Of a stretch of 64,000 nucleotides of DNA, positions 36,862 through 45,751 are shown piece by piece. Every line of letters starts with the position of its first letter. Position 1 is the first letter of the stretch. The translations under genes and the position numbers were made by a program. The notes beneath the pieces are model-generated. The model saw only the letters and a list, made by a program, of their open reading frames with translations. It had not been told where the DNA came from and ran no database searches. This stretch comes from Sporosarcina sp. FSL K6-2383. Lineage in GTDB: Bacteria; Bacillota; Bacilli; Bacillales_A; Planococcaceae. The stretch is taken from positions 1,279,501 through 1,343,500 of the forward strand of contig NZ_CP152017.1 in assembly GCF_038618305.1 (NCBI RefSeq), given 5' to 3'.

Positions 36862-36868
36862 CAAAAAG

Positions 36869-36902
36869 GCAGCTATCTAAGTATAGGATAGCTGTTTTTT
36901 TC
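36869..36902 (+). terminator. mecA terminator
   Basis: CAGCTATC pairs with GATAGCTG (36870-36877 and 36887-36894), followed by TTTTTT. Confidence 0.88.
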
Positions 36903-36953
36903 TTGCAATTAAATTGGAATATTTGTAAAATTGAGCGGAGGGAGGAGATTACA

Positions 36954-38099
36954 ATACTAACAGCGAAATTGAAAAATGGAGAATTACTCATTTTAACGCC
37001 AGAGCTAAAAAGGGATCAGTTAAAGAAATGGCGAAATTCACGAACATTCTTATGTCCACAATGCAATGCGCCTGTTAACTTGAAGGTTGGAGACATCGTC
37101 ATTCCGCATTTTGCTCATAAAAAAGACGCAGCTTGTTCGACTACTTTTTCAGAAGGTGAAACTCCAGAACATTTGATGGGAAAACAACAATTGTATTTAT
37201 TGTTAAAGAAACGAACAAAGCATGTTGAACTCGAACCCTTTTTGCGTATGCTATCACAGCGTCCCGACATTCTCGTGATGACAGAATCCGATACGATGCC
37301 CATCGAGTTTCAATGTAGTACGATTCCTATTTCGGAAATGGAATCGAGATCTAATGGTTATCGCAGTATAGGCATGAAGCCGATATGGATTTTGCATACC
37401 CCAACAAAATTCACTGGAATCGCTTACGGTGTCGGCCTGTTTCATTTTTCGAAGTTCCACGAAAGTTTTTTTACCCACATACATCCTGAAGGCTATACCT
37501 TACTCACATATAAACCCCAAAAAGAACGCTTCCATTATTTTTCAAATCTTATCCATGTTGCTGGTAAACGATATATTGGCATCCACCGTTCGTTATCAGT
37601 AGACAAGCAAGTATTTCCTTTTGCACGGCCGAAAACGCCAACTAAAGAAGAACTCGAGCAATATATATCCATCTATTTGGCAATGCGCAATGAATTTCTA
37701 CAATCTCGTATTTTATTGAGTAGAAGGGGTGTAAATGACCCTTTTTTAAAAATGTGTTATGAAATGCGTATGCATCCAACGAATCTTCCGCAGTGGGTTG
37801 GGTTACCAGTGGCTCATAGCGAGTCATTTCGTGAACATGATTGTGAGTGGCAATTGAATCTCATTTACTTTATGAGACGTAAAGGGATTAGTTTTAAGGA
37901 GTTGACGAACAGTCAAATTCACCGTTTTGTACGTAGAATGGAAGTGCCAACCATTGGGCAAGAAAAAGCCTGCCAAGTATATCGCGATTTTCTAATTGCA
38001 GAAGGCATTGAGTCCTTTCAAAATCACCAGGTTATTGATGAAATGATTATTTTTAGGCTATTGTCAGAAAGATTACTTGCAAAGCGGTATGAAAATTGA
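36954..38099 (+). CDS. coiA: Competence protein CoiA (start codon appears to be ATA)
   Basis: CoiA is a nuclease-like protein needed for DNA uptake and recombination in competent cells. Landmarks are the zinc-finger-like FLCPQCNAPVNLKVG, PHFAHKKDA with the second Cys pair, and the nuclease block RPDILVMTE with PIEFQCSTI. The frame is open from 36903, but TTG 36903 overlaps a plausible -35 (TTGCAA, 17 nt, TAAAAT at 36926-36931). The ribosome site GGAGGGAGGAG ends at 36947, and the codon 6 nt later is ATA at 36954. Starting there gives xLTAKLKNGEL, which aligns with CoiA N-termini (M-x-x-A-x4-G). No ATG, GTG or TTG stands near. Confidence 0.85.
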   Translation: MLTAKLKNGELLILTPELKRDQLKKWRNSRTFLCPQCNAPVNLKVGDIVIPHFAHKKDAACSTTFSEGETPEHLMGKQQLYLLLKKRTKHVELEPFLRMLSQRPDILVMTESDTMPIEFQCSTIPISEMESRSNGYRSIGMKPIWILHTPTKFTGIAYGVGLFHFSKFHESFFTHIHPEGYTLLTYKPQKERFHYFSNLIHVAGKRYIGIHRSLSVDKQVFPFARPKTPTKEELEQYISIYLAMRNEFLQSRILLSRRGVNDPFLKMCYEMRMHPTNLPQWVGLPVAHSESFREHDCEWQLNLIYFMRRKGISFKELTNSQIHRFVRRMEVPTIGQEKACQVYRDFLIAEGIESFQNHQVIDEMIIFRLLSERLLAKRYEN

Positions 38100-38150
38100 G
38101 AAAATAGAACTGATTCGCTTCCCGAAGTAACGGGAGAAGGGGGAATAGAG

Positions 38151-39971
38151 ATGACAGCAGAAACGAAAAACAAAGTATTGACGCGTGATGAGGTAAAGGT
38201 GGAGGAAACTTGGCGTTTAGAGGATATTTTCGCATCGGATGAAGCATGGGAAAAAGCCTATACTGAAGTTGAGGAGTTTTCTAATAAATCCGCGGATTTT
38301 AAAGGTACACTGCATAACGGAGCAGAAGCACTCTACGCTGCACTCACTTACCGTGATACGTTATCGGAGAGATTGCGCCGTCTTTATACGTATGCCCATT
38401 TGAAGTCTGACCAAGACACGACAAACAGCTTCTACCAAGCGATGGATAGCCGTGTGAAATCTTTGTATGTAAAAGTGTCCACAGCCTTATCCTTCTTCCT
38501 ACCGGAGCTATTGGCGATGGATGAAGCCGAATTGGACAAGCTAGTTGAATCGCATGAAGGATTACGCCTTTATAAGCAAGAGTTCGAAGAAATTAATACA
38601 CAGCGCCCGCATATTTTGCCAGCTGAGCAAGAGGCTCTTTTAGCACAGCTATCTGAGGTGACTGGAAAATCTTCAGAAACGTTTAGCATGTTGAATAATG
38701 CAGATTTAACATTTCCGGCAGTGAAAGACGAAAATGGGGAAGAAGTTGAATTATCACATGGTCGCTATATTCGATTTTTGGAAAGCGATGATGCTCGTGT
38801 TCGAGAGGATGCTTTTAAAGCGACGTACTCAAAATATGGAGAATTTCAAAATACGTTTGCATCGACATTGTCGGGAAATGTGAAGCGTGATAATGTCAAT
38901 GCAAGTATTCGTAATTACTCATCTGCACGTCAAGCAGCCATGTCAAATAATCATATTCCAGAACAGGTTTATGAAAATCTTGTATCGACAATTAATAAAA
39001 ATGTGCACTTGCTACAGCGCTATGTAGCATTGCGTAAAAAAGTGTTCGGACTTGAAGAACTTCATATGTGGGATATGTATGCACCACTTGTCAAAGATGT
39101 GGACATGGAAATTCCTTACGAAGAGGCAGCAAAAACGATGCTCGACAGCTTCCATCCACTTGGTTCTGACTATGTTTCAATTGTTCAAGAAGGATTGGAT
39201 AATCGTTGGGTAGATGTTCGTGAAAACAAAGGCAAGCGCTCAGGTGCTTATTCTTCTGGCGCTTACGGTACAAACCCATATATTTTAATGAACTGGCAGG
39301 ATAACGTCAGCAACTTGTTTACATTAGCACATGAATTTGGGCACAGTGTCCATAGTTATTATTCACGTAAAAGCCAGCCATTCGTTTACAGCGGATATTC
39401 CATTTTCGTAGCAGAAGTTGCATCGACAGTGAACGAGGCTATTTTGAATGATCACTTACTGAAAACGATTGACGATGAGCAAAAACGTATTTATCTTCTG
39501 AACTATTGGTTGGATGGGTTCCGTGGAACGGTCTTCCGTCAAACGATGTTCGCTGAATTTGAGCACTTGATTCATCAGTTGGAACAGCAAGGTGTTGCTT
39601 TGACAGCTGAAAAGCTAACAGAGGAGTATTACGCACTCAATAAAAAATATTTTGGTGAGGATCTAGTTGTCGATGAAGAAATTGGTCTTGAATGGGCACG
39701 GATCCCACACTTCTACTATAATTATTATGTCTATCAGTATGCGACAGGTTATAGTGCGGCAGTAGCGCTTAGCAATCAAATACTAACAGAAGGTGAACCA
39801 GCAGTTGAGCGTTATATTAATAACTTCTTGAAGGCAGGGTCTTCGGATTATCCGATTGAAGTGCTTAAAAAAGCGGGTGTCGACATGACAAGCGCTGCTC
39901 CAATTGAAGAGGCTTGTCGCGTCTTTGAAGAAAAATTGAATGAGCTAGAATCACTTCTTCTGAAAAAATAA
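38151..39971 (+). CDS. pepF: Oligoendopeptidase F
   Basis: This M3-family zinc metallopeptidase cuts peptides of about 7-17 residues in the cytoplasm, probably including those imported by Opp. The 606-residue protein has the HEXXH motif at His394-Glu-Phe-Gly-His398 and the later Glu ligand in VAEVASTVNEA. ARIPHFYYNYYVYQYATG is a further family mark. The ATG follows AAGGGGGAATAGAG. Confidence 0.96.
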   Translation: MTAETKNKVLTRDEVKVEETWRLEDIFASDEAWEKAYTEVEEFSNKSADFKGTLHNGAEALYAALTYRDTLSERLRRLYTYAHLKSDQDTTNSFYQAMDSRVKSLYVKVSTALSFFLPELLAMDEAELDKLVESHEGLRLYKQEFEEINTQRPHILPAEQEALLAQLSEVTGKSSETFSMLNNADLTFPAVKDENGEEVELSHGRYIRFLESDDARVREDAFKATYSKYGEFQNTFASTLSGNVKRDNVNASIRNYSSARQAAMSNNHIPEQVYENLVSTINKNVHLLQRYVALRKKVFGLEELHMWDMYAPLVKDVDMEIPYEEAAKTMLDSFHPLGSDYVSIVQEGLDNRWVDVRENKGKRSGAYSSGAYGTNPYILMNWQDNVSNLFTLAHEFGHSVHSYYSRKSQPFVYSGYSIFVAEVASTVNEAILNDHLLKTIDDEQKRIYLLNYWLDGFRGTVFRQTMFAEFEHLIHQLEQQGVALTAEKLTEEYYALNKKYFGEDLVVDEEIGLEWARIPHFYYNYYVYQYATGYSAAVALSNQILTEGEPAVERYINNFLKAGSSDYPIEVLKKAGVDMTSAAPIEEACRVFEEKLNELESLLLKK

Positions 39972-39985
39972 ATCATTTTTGTGAT

Positions 39986-40025
39986 CACCCTCTTTGTCTA
40001 ATTTAGTGGACGAAGGGGGCTTTTT
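39986..40025 (+). terminator. pepF terminator
   Basis: CCCTCTTTGTC pairs with GACGAAGGGGG (two G-U), then CTTTTTG. Confidence 0.8.
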
Positions 40026-40204
40026 GTTATTCTGTAATAACATTAAATTCATTTCCAAGAAATCGGAATGATCTGTTATATAGTAATGATACCTGTTCTA
40101 TAACTATTAGTGATTGCTTCTGCTGGAAAATTAAAATGTGACATTCATGTGAAATGTATTGTGAAAAGTTGCTGTTACTATTATTTTGTGATAAAGTAAG
40201 GATG

Positions 40205-40317
40205 TGAAATAGATCACATACCAAACATACACCCCTTTTGTTTGAACGTGAACATTTCTCCCATTCCCTTTGTAAAAGAGCATTCACTCCCCCCCAGGAG
40301 TAGGATGCTCTTTTTTG
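40205..40317 (+). ncRNA. roxS: RoxS/RsaE small regulatory RNA
   Basis: About 113 nt, non-coding. From memory it resembles RsaE/RoxS closely: GAAATAGATCACATACCAAA at the 5' end, then CATACACCCCTTTTGTTTGA, TTTCTCCCATTCCCTTTG (both C-rich seed regions) and a strong terminator (AAAAGAGCAT/ATGCTCTTTT). A promoter TTGCTG (40169-40174), 17 nt, TAAAGT (40192-40197) places the start near 40205. RoxS lies by yjbH in Bacillus, and RsaE by pepF in Staphylococcus, as here. It pairs with mRNAs of central metabolism. TGTGA-N6-TCACA at 40203-40218 may be a redox regulator site. Confidence 0.88.
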
Positions 40318-40360
40318 TTTGTAGGATTTCGTGTTTTGTCATAGATAAATCTTACAGCTA

Positions 40361-40389
40361 TTGTCAATATCTATTCTTTTCTGTATAAT
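40361..40389 (+). promoter_or_regulatory. Sigma-A promoter of the NERD gene
   Basis: TTGTCA (40361-40366), 17 nt, TATAAT (40384-40389). It places transcription start near 40396 and so excludes the ATG at 40393 as a start codon. Confidence 0.8.
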
Positions 40390-40425
40390 TAAATGGAATT
40401 ATCAGTTTATAAACGTGGAAAGGAG

Positions 40426-41406
40426 ATGAATCTCATAAGTACTATTATCCACAGGAAAAAGCCTATTTTACTTCAAGGAATTCCCCGTCTGATTGCCCGG
40501 CTTCCCCCTGATCATCGAAAAGTCCAGTATTTGCAAAAACAACTTTATCGAATTGGTGCCGGCTACTCAGGAGAATGTAATGTTGATTCTTATATTGAGC
40601 GAACGCAATTCCCTCATAGTATGAAAATTTTTACGGATGTCCATTTGTGTAATTCCCCAAAGTTCACATTTCAGATTGATACTTTGATACTTACAGAGCA
40701 ATACATCCTTATTATCGAAGTGAAAAATCTGAAGGATTCAGTCCAATTTATACCCAATCCTCCCCATCTTGTGCAAATACTTGAAACCGGCGACGAAGTG
40801 GTTCTCGATTGTCCGGTCTATCAAATTGAATCGAATAAGTCGAATCTCGATGAATGGCTTCGACAACGTGGAATTCATTTAAAAACGCTTGGTCTCCTCG
40901 TTCTCGCAAATCCAAACACGAAAGTGATAGATACCCCAAACGATTTTCCTATCATTTATAAAAAACAAATTCCTTTTTATTTGCAAAAGTTAAGACCGGC
41001 TGAAAATATCCTTACGGTTAATCAAATTCAAGAACTAGCAAAGCAGATCCATGCTGAACAACAGCAATTTAATCCGTTTCCTTTATGTTCCTATTATCAT
41101 ATTTCTCCCAATGATTTACGAAAAGGTCTGTTGTGTCGCGATTGTCATGGACAACTTCAACAGAAAAACAGAGAAACCTGGTATTGTCAGCGTTGTTCAA
41201 AGAAAGCCGAAGATCCTTATAACGATGGAATTCGGGATTGGTTTATGCTTGTTAAAAATTCGATGACTAGTAGTGAATGTCGAAGTTTTTTGAATTTAAA
41301 AGATGGAAATGCAGCTCGATATATTATATCGAAATCTAATCTCATCAAAAAAGGTCAATCGACAGCGACGTTTTATATTTCAGGCAGTAAATTAAACCGT
41401 CCTTAA
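40426..41406 (+). CDS. NERD domain (nuclease-related) protein
   Basis: The NERD domain spans roughly residues 25-170: GYSGECNVDSYIERTQF, FQIDTLILTEQYILIIEVKN (the Asp...Glu-x-Lys nuclease core) and SNLDEWLRQRGI. The C-terminus has a zinc-ribbon-like CRDC...CQRC pair. It probably processes DNA; no target is known. The start is unclear. The promoter rules out ATG 40393. ATG 40426 touches the AAAGGAG ribosome site with no spacing, while ATA 40435 stands 9 nt after it. It occupies the slot before yjbH. Confidence 0.8.
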   Translation: MNLISTIIHRKKPILLQGIPRLIARLPPDHRKVQYLQKQLYRIGAGYSGECNVDSYIERTQFPHSMKIFTDVHLCNSPKFTFQIDTLILTEQYILIIEVKNLKDSVQFIPNPPHLVQILETGDEVVLDCPVYQIESNKSNLDEWLRQRGIHLKTLGLLVLANPNTKVIDTPNDFPIIYKKQIPFYLQKLRPAENILTVNQIQELAKQIHAEQQQFNPFPLCSYYHISPNDLRKGLLCRDCHGQLQQKNRETWYCQRCSKKAEDPYNDGIRDWFMLVKNSMTSSECRSFLNLKDGNAARYIISKSNLIKKGQSTATFYISGSKLNRP

Positions 41407-41460
41407 TAGGTAGCGGGAGTCTTTCATACTAAGAAGGGCTCTTTTAACTGTCGAATTAAA

Positions 41461-41668
41461 AACTGTAATGGCAATCGGTGGAACTGTCATGGCAAATGAA
41501 GAAACTGTAATGGAGACGCCGAACTGTCATGTGAAAAGTGGAAACTGTAATGGCAATCGGCGGATCTGTCATGACAAATGAAGAAACTGTAATGGAGACG
41601 CCAAACTGTAATGGCATTTGGCTGAACTGTCACGGCAAATGAAAAAACTGTCATGTCAATGGCGAAAA
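41461..41668. repeat. Phrase-repeat array 4 (AACTGTMATGGC phrases, 82-nt super-period)
   Basis: Phrases start at 41461, 41482, 41503, 41522, 41543, 41564, 41585, 41604, 41625 and 41646; the steps are 21, 21, 19, 21, 21, 21, 19, 21, 21. The core AACTGTCATGGC is the reverse complement of array 3's GCCATGACAGTT. It lies between converging genes. The stretch 41407-41460 holds only a partial phrase (41446). Confidence 0.9.
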
Positions 41669-41681
41669 CCAGAAGTCCGAA

Positions 41682-41726
41682 CAAAAAACACCCCATTCCC
41701 CGGCAAATCCTTGGGGAGTGGGGTGA
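41682..41726 (-). terminator. yjbH operon terminator
   Basis: CACCCCATTCCCC (41689-41701) pairs with GGGGAGTGGGGTG (41713-41725); on the minus strand TTTTTTG follows. Confidence 0.88.
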
Positions 41727-41738
41727 TCATATAAGTTG

Positions 41739-42545
41739 TTATGGTTGCTTTTTACGCCAAAGTGTAGTGTCTTGGAATGAAAGTCGTTCAACGTGTTGTT
41801 GAAGAAGGCGTTTTTTGAGTTCACGTTCGGCTGACTTTTCAGTCATACTGTAAATATCGGCAATTTCGTTTGTGGTGAGCGTGTCGAATCGACGGAACAA
41901 GTCTTCTAGTGGTGGGGGAATGTCTGGCATAATCGTCATGCCGATTAACTCCTCTAAAATTTGTTCGTACACGTCGTAACTGTGTAAGCCGCTTACTTTT
42001 AATCCTTCATCTTCAATATTTCCATTAAAGAAAACGAATGTAGCAGGTTGATCGACTTCCATTTCTTTAGCCATATACAAATCAACCTGTAAGGAGCGTA
42101 AGACATTTTTGGAAGAAAAGTCTTGGATAAACTCATCTACGTCGAGCTCTAACTTTTCAGCAATTTCAACGAGTACTGAAAAGGAGGAAACATTTCGAGA
42201 TTTTAAAAAAGAGTACTCAAACAATTTGGCTAGGAAGCGCATTCCGGCACGCTTACCCTGGAATTCGGCTGCCTTCACGGCAATGCTCGGGAAGGTAGGA
42301 TGGACTTTGCTACAAGCAAGGGCATCCTCTTGTTTCTTTGTACATTGTAGATTCATCGATGGTAATGAAGTACGCAATGCAATTCGCAGCGTGAAGTAGC
42401 GATCATAATCAAGTTGCAGTTTGCGTAGAACAGGCTGAAGAGACCAGCTATCCTCGCACAAAGGATCAATGAAAACATATAATTCGATGGGTCTTGTACA
42501 TGAAGAAGGGATCATCGAATTTTCCATTAATGTTTCTCGGTTCAC
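41739..42545 (-). CDS. yjbH: ClpXP adaptor protein YjbH (Spx degradation)
   Basis: YjbH binds Spx and hands it to ClpXP. The 268-residue protein has a DsbA-like thioredoxin fold with IELYVFIDPLCEDSW near the N-terminus, the QPATFVFFN strand and the C-terminal helices (TLTTNEIADIYSMTEKSAER). In the CXXC position it reads Cys30-Glu-Asp-Ser33, so the second cysteine is lost (Bacillus YjbH has CPEC, from memory). It starts at GTG 42545 after GGGAGGATTATCT and overlaps yjbI by 4 nt. spx itself lies in the same window. Confidence 0.9.
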   Translation of the reverse strand: MNRETLMENSMIPSSCTRPIELYVFIDPLCEDSWSLQPVLRKLQLDYDRYFTLRIALRTSLPSMNLQCTKKQEDALACSKVHPTFPSIAVKAAEFQGKRAGMRFLAKLFEYSFLKSRNVSSFSVLVEIAEKLELDVDEFIQDFSSKNVLRSLQVDLYMAKEMEVDQPATFVFFNGNIEDEGLKVSGLHSYDVYEQILEELIGMTIMPDIPPPLEDLFRRFDTLTTNEIADIYSMTEKSAERELKKRLLQQHVERLSFQDTTLWRKKQP

Positions 42546-42934
42546 AGATAATCCTCCCCGCTTCTGTTCACCATATGGTTCGCAGTTAAGGCGAGGCGAT
42601 TGTAATACATATCCCGTAATTTCCCTTCAAGTCCGACTTCGTCCATTGCTTGGGCCATGCAAGAAAGCCATGCTTCCGCTCGTACTGGTGTGATTGGAAA
42701 AGGATTATGACGAGCTTTCATCATCGGATGACCGTGCTCTTCTGTATATAAATTGGGTCCACCTAAATATTGTGTTTGAAATTGTTTCTGTTTACGTGCT
42801 GTTTCTGCCCAGTCACCCGGAAAAATGGGGTATAGATCTGGATGAACAGCCACTTTAGCGTAAAATAAGTCGATAAGTTCCGACAACTTTTCAGCACCGA
42901 TCTCCTCATAAGGGATCAAAGGTTTTCGCATCAT
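42542..42934 (-). CDS. yjbI: Truncated hemoglobin YjbI (group II)
   Basis: The 130-residue protein has the truncated globin marks: LIDLFYAKV with the B10 Tyr, the glycine pair in QYLGGPNLYTEEHGHP, and ARHNPFPIT with the proximal His near residue 76. Such proteins bind oxygen or relieve peroxide or NO stress. It sits upstream of yjbH in one transcript, as in Bacillus. The start is ATG 42934, 9 nt after AAAGGAG. Confidence 0.95.
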   Translation of the reverse strand: MMRKPLIPYEEIGAEKLSELIDLFYAKVAVHPDLYPIFPGDWAETARKQKQFQTQYLGGPNLYTEEHGHPMMKARHNPFPITPVRAEAWLSCMAQAMDEVGLEGKLRDMYYNRLALTANHMVNRSGEDYL

Positions 42935-43038
42935 TATGTCAATCTCCTTTGCTCTGACTGTACTGATATTCTACCAACCTGATGTGATTTTCTCAAATAA
43001 ATCGTACCGAGCTAATCCCCACTATAGCAACAAGCCTG

Positions 43039-43719
43039 TTAAACTTTCGTGTAATTTAGCACTTTTTGGACATATTGCTGTGTTTCCTTGAAAGGTGGAA
43101 TGCCATCATATTTCTTCACATTTCCAGGACCTGCATTGTAGGCAGCAAGGGCTAATTCAATATTGTCGTCGAATTGATTAAGCATTTGTTTTAAATATTT
43201 TGCTCCGCCCATAATATTTTGAACGGGGTCGAAACTATCTTGTATGCCGAGGAACTTCGCTGTGCCAGGCATTAGTTGCATAAGTCCTTCAGCACCTGCG
43301 CGACTGACAACACTGTTGTTGAAATTCGATTCTTGTCTAATAACTGCGTTGATTAAATTTTCAGGTAGCCCAAATTTGTCTGCTGCTTGCCTGACGATAT
43401 CGCTATATTGATTAGTATTCATCGAACTAGCTTGAGACACCGACTGTTGTGTTGAGCCAAGTATTGCGGCAAGCGTGGAGGGCTCAAAAACACGATTATT
43501 TCCTGTATATCGTAAGCTTTCTATCTGATTAGCATTGCTGAGCATCGATGAGGAAATGGAAGATAAGGAATCTGTGACAGATGATTGTCCTCCTAATTCT
43601 TCTAACATCATTTGAAATAGAGATGTAGGAGAATCTTGTTCTGCACTCGATTGAACAGAGCCAAAAGATTGTAAGGCATTGATCTCCATTAATGTACGAA
43701 TTGCACGTATATCCATCAT
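43039..43719 (-). CDS. Lytic transglycosylase (SLT domain, YjbJ-like)
   Basis: The C-terminal half is an SLT domain: INAVIRQESNFNNSVVSRAG with the catalytic Glu, GLMQLMPGTAKFLGI and LALAAYNAGPGNVKKY. It cleaves peptidoglycan glycan strands. The N-terminal 100 residues are Ser/Gln-rich and look disordered; there is no clear signal peptide. The upstream TTG at 43737 is set aside because AAAGGAAAG lies just before ATG 43719 (or 43716). Confidence 0.88.
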   Translation of the reverse strand: MMDIRAIRTLMEINALQSFGSVQSSAEQDSPTSLFQMMLEELGGQSSVTDSLSSISSSMLSNANQIESLRYTGNNRVFEPSTLAAILGSTQQSVSQASSMNTNQYSDIVRQAADKFGLPENLINAVIRQESNFNNSVVSRAGAEGLMQLMPGTAKFLGIQDSFDPVQNIMGGAKYLKQMLNQFDDNIELALAAYNAGPGNVKKYDGIPPFKETQQYVQKVLNYTKV

Positions 43720-43873
43720 GATCTTTCCTTTCTGCAAATAGGGCTGTCATTTTCGAAATAGCACTCTACTAATCAGTATACCAATACTCGAAAGAAAACG
43801 CATATTTCAAACTGCAAGGCCGTGCTCTGTATGGTAAACTGAACGTAATGACATATGAAGGGAAGACGTAGTT

Positions 43874-44263
43874 GTGAGCATGCAAATTCAAATTGACAGC
43901 GGAATCCGTGACGCAGAAGAAATCCGCTTTTTATTGGCCGCAACGGCTGATGAACCACAAGGAATACCGTCGGGTAAAATGATTACAGATTCTGAAAACT
44001 TATCTTTTGTGTATTTATTGGAAATCGAAGAAGGCTATCGTCAACTTCATTTTGCACAGGCAGTGTGGCCACTTATGGTGGAAGTGCTGAAGTTGGATGT
44101 GGAACCAGTGTTAGTATGGCAAGATCAGGCTGTGTCGCTTATTGGATTCAAAGATGAGCTGACGATGCTTATTTATAATATTGAGGGAAATGATAACTAT
44201 GGGGAAGCATTTTCCTTAGCAGTTGAACAAGCATTCCATGACATACTTAGCGATGTAGACTAA
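43874..44263 (+). CDS. UPF0738 family protein YjbL
   Basis: A 129-residue, acidic soluble protein (EEIRFLLAATADEPQGIP, YLLEIEEGYRQLHFAQAVWP). It matches UPF0738/YjbL by position and size; no function is known. It starts at GTG 43874, 7 nt after GAAGGGAAG (ATG 43880 is an alternative). It is followed 18 nt later by relQ. Confidence 0.75.
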   Translation: MSMQIQIDSGIRDAEEIRFLLAATADEPQGIPSGKMITDSENLSFVYLLEIEEGYRQLHFAQAVWPLMVEVLKLDVEPVLVWQDQAVSLIGFKDELTMLIYNIEGNDNYGEAFSLAVEQAFHDILSDVD

Positions 44264-44281
44264 CAGCTGGGAGGGGTCCAG

Positions 44282-44944
44282 ATGAGGCAATGGAAACAAT
44301 TTCTTGAACCTTATAAACAAGCAGTAGATGAGTTGAAGATAAAGTTTAAAGGGTTACGTGCCCAATATGACTTGGAAGATGTACATACACCTGTTGAATT
44401 TGTGACAGGTCGCGTGAAGCCACTTGCAAGTATTTATGATCGAACACTTGAAAAAGGAATCCCTTTTGAGCCTTCGGACGAGCTTGCGACGGAATTGCCC
44501 GATATTGCGGGGCTTCGCATGATGTGCCAGTTTGTAGATGATATTGGCACCGTTGTCGAAGCGTTACGCCAACGAAAAGACCTTGAAATCGTTGAGGAAC
44601 GCGATTATATTTCAAATAAAAAACCAAGCGGCTATCGGTCCTACCATATGATTATTAAATATCCTGTTCAGACGATTCATGGAGAGAAAACAATTTTGGC
44701 AGAAATCCAAATCCGCACATTGGCAATGAATTTCTGGGCCTCTATCGAGCACTCCTTGAATTATAAATATGAAGGGGAAATGCCGAATGAAATTCGTTTA
44801 CGCCTTGAAAGGGCGGCGGAAGCAGCCTTTCAATTGGATGAAGAAATGTCGCAAATTCGTGATGAGATTCAAGATGCACAACAGTATTTCAGCGCCTTTA
44901 AGGAAACTGGAAGTTATGACGAAAAGGATCGAAGAAAGAGGTGA
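44282..44944 (+). CDS. relQ: Small alarmone synthetase RelQ/YjbM (GTP pyrophosphokinase)
   Basis: The 220-residue enzyme makes (p)ppGpp from GTP or GDP and ATP, without a hydrolase domain. The RelA/SpoT synthetase marks are present: [57 protein letters not shown] and LNYKYEG. A C-terminal helix could support tetramers. It is the first gene of relQ-nadK-rluD, as in Bacillus. The ATG follows GGGAGGGG. Confidence 0.95.
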   Translation: MRQWKQFLEPYKQAVDELKIKFKGLRAQYDLEDVHTPVEFVTGRVKPLASIYDRTLEKGIPFEPSDELATELPDIAGLRMMCQFVDDIGTVVEALRQRKDLEIVEERDYISNKKPSGYRSYHMIIKYPVQTIHGEKTILAEIQIRTLAMNFWASIEHSLNYKYEGEMPNEIRLRLERAAEAAFQLDEEMSQIRDEIQDAQQYFSAFKETGSYDEKDRRKR

Positions 44945-44949
44945 CAACT

Positions 44950-45750
44950 ATGAAATTCGCAATCCAATCACGCAATGATCAGCTATCGAATCGTCTGATG
45001 GAAGAGGCGAAAGGTTATTTGACTGATTTTGGACTTGTATTTGATGAGGATGAACCTGAAATTGTGCTGTCTATCGGCGGCGATGGAACATTACTGCATG
45101 CATTTCATAAGTATCAGCATCGTTTGCAGGATACGGCTTTTGTCGGAATTCATACGGGGCATTTAGGGTTTTATGCGGACTGGAAGCCGGAAGAAATGGA
45201 GAAACTGGTCATTTCGATTGCTCGTACTGAATATGAAGTCATCGAATATCCGCTGCTGGAAGTAACAATCAATTACCGTAATTTGGAAAAAAGCGCTACC
45301 TATTTGGCGTTGAATGAGTCAACGATTAAATCATCTGAAGTAACGCTTGTCGTAGATGTTGAACTGAATGGCGAACATTTCGAACGCTTTAGGGGAGATG
45401 GTCTATGTATGTCTACACCATCTGGATCGACAGCATATAATAAGGCGTTGGGAGGGGCAATCATCCATCCTTCGTTGCCAGCGATGCAACTGGCGGAAAT
45501 GGCATCCATCAATAATCGTGTTTTCCGAACGGTTGGCGCGCCACTTGTGTTACCCAACCATCATAAATGTGTGTTAACGCCTGTTAAAGGACCCGATTTC
45601 ATGTTGACAATCGATCATTTACAGCTCCTTCATAAAGATGTCAAATCGGTTGAATATGTCGTTGCGCAGGAAAGAGTGCGCTTTGCCCGATTCCGTCCTT
45701 TCCCATTTTGGAAACGGGTGCATGATTCCTTCATCGACAGTGATATTTAA
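44950..45750 (+). CDS. nadK: NAD kinase
   Basis: NadK phosphorylates NAD to NADP. The 266-residue protein has [16 protein letters not shown] (GGDGT, with catalytic Asp), [11 protein letters not shown] and [22 protein letters not shown] prefer ATG 44950 to the in-frame GTG 44941, because GAGGTG forms the ribosome site. It follows relQ within 5 nt. Confidence 0.96.
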   Translation: MKFAIQSRNDQLSNRLMEEAKGYLTDFGLVFDEDEPEIVLSIGGDGTLLHAFHKYQHRLQDTAFVGIHTGHLGFYADWKPEEMEKLVISIARTEYEVIEYPLLEVTINYRNLEKSATYLALNESTIKSSEVTLVVDVELNGEHFERFRGDGLCMSTPSGSTAYNKALGGAIIHPSLPAMQLAEMASINNRVFRTVGAPLVLPNHHKCVLTPVKGPDFMLTIDHLQLLHKDVKSVEYVVAQERVRFARFRPFPFWKRVHDSFIDSDI

Positions 45751-45751
45751 C

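Noticed and set aside
36903..36953. TTG 36903 as coiA start
   Set aside because: It touches the mecA terminator, lacks a ribosome site and overlaps a plausible -35; the extra residues do not resemble CoiA.
45638..45751. N-terminal extension of the pseudouridine synthase
   Set aside because: It is an out-of-frame reading of the nadK 3' end; the family starts at about MIVKDLRFR.
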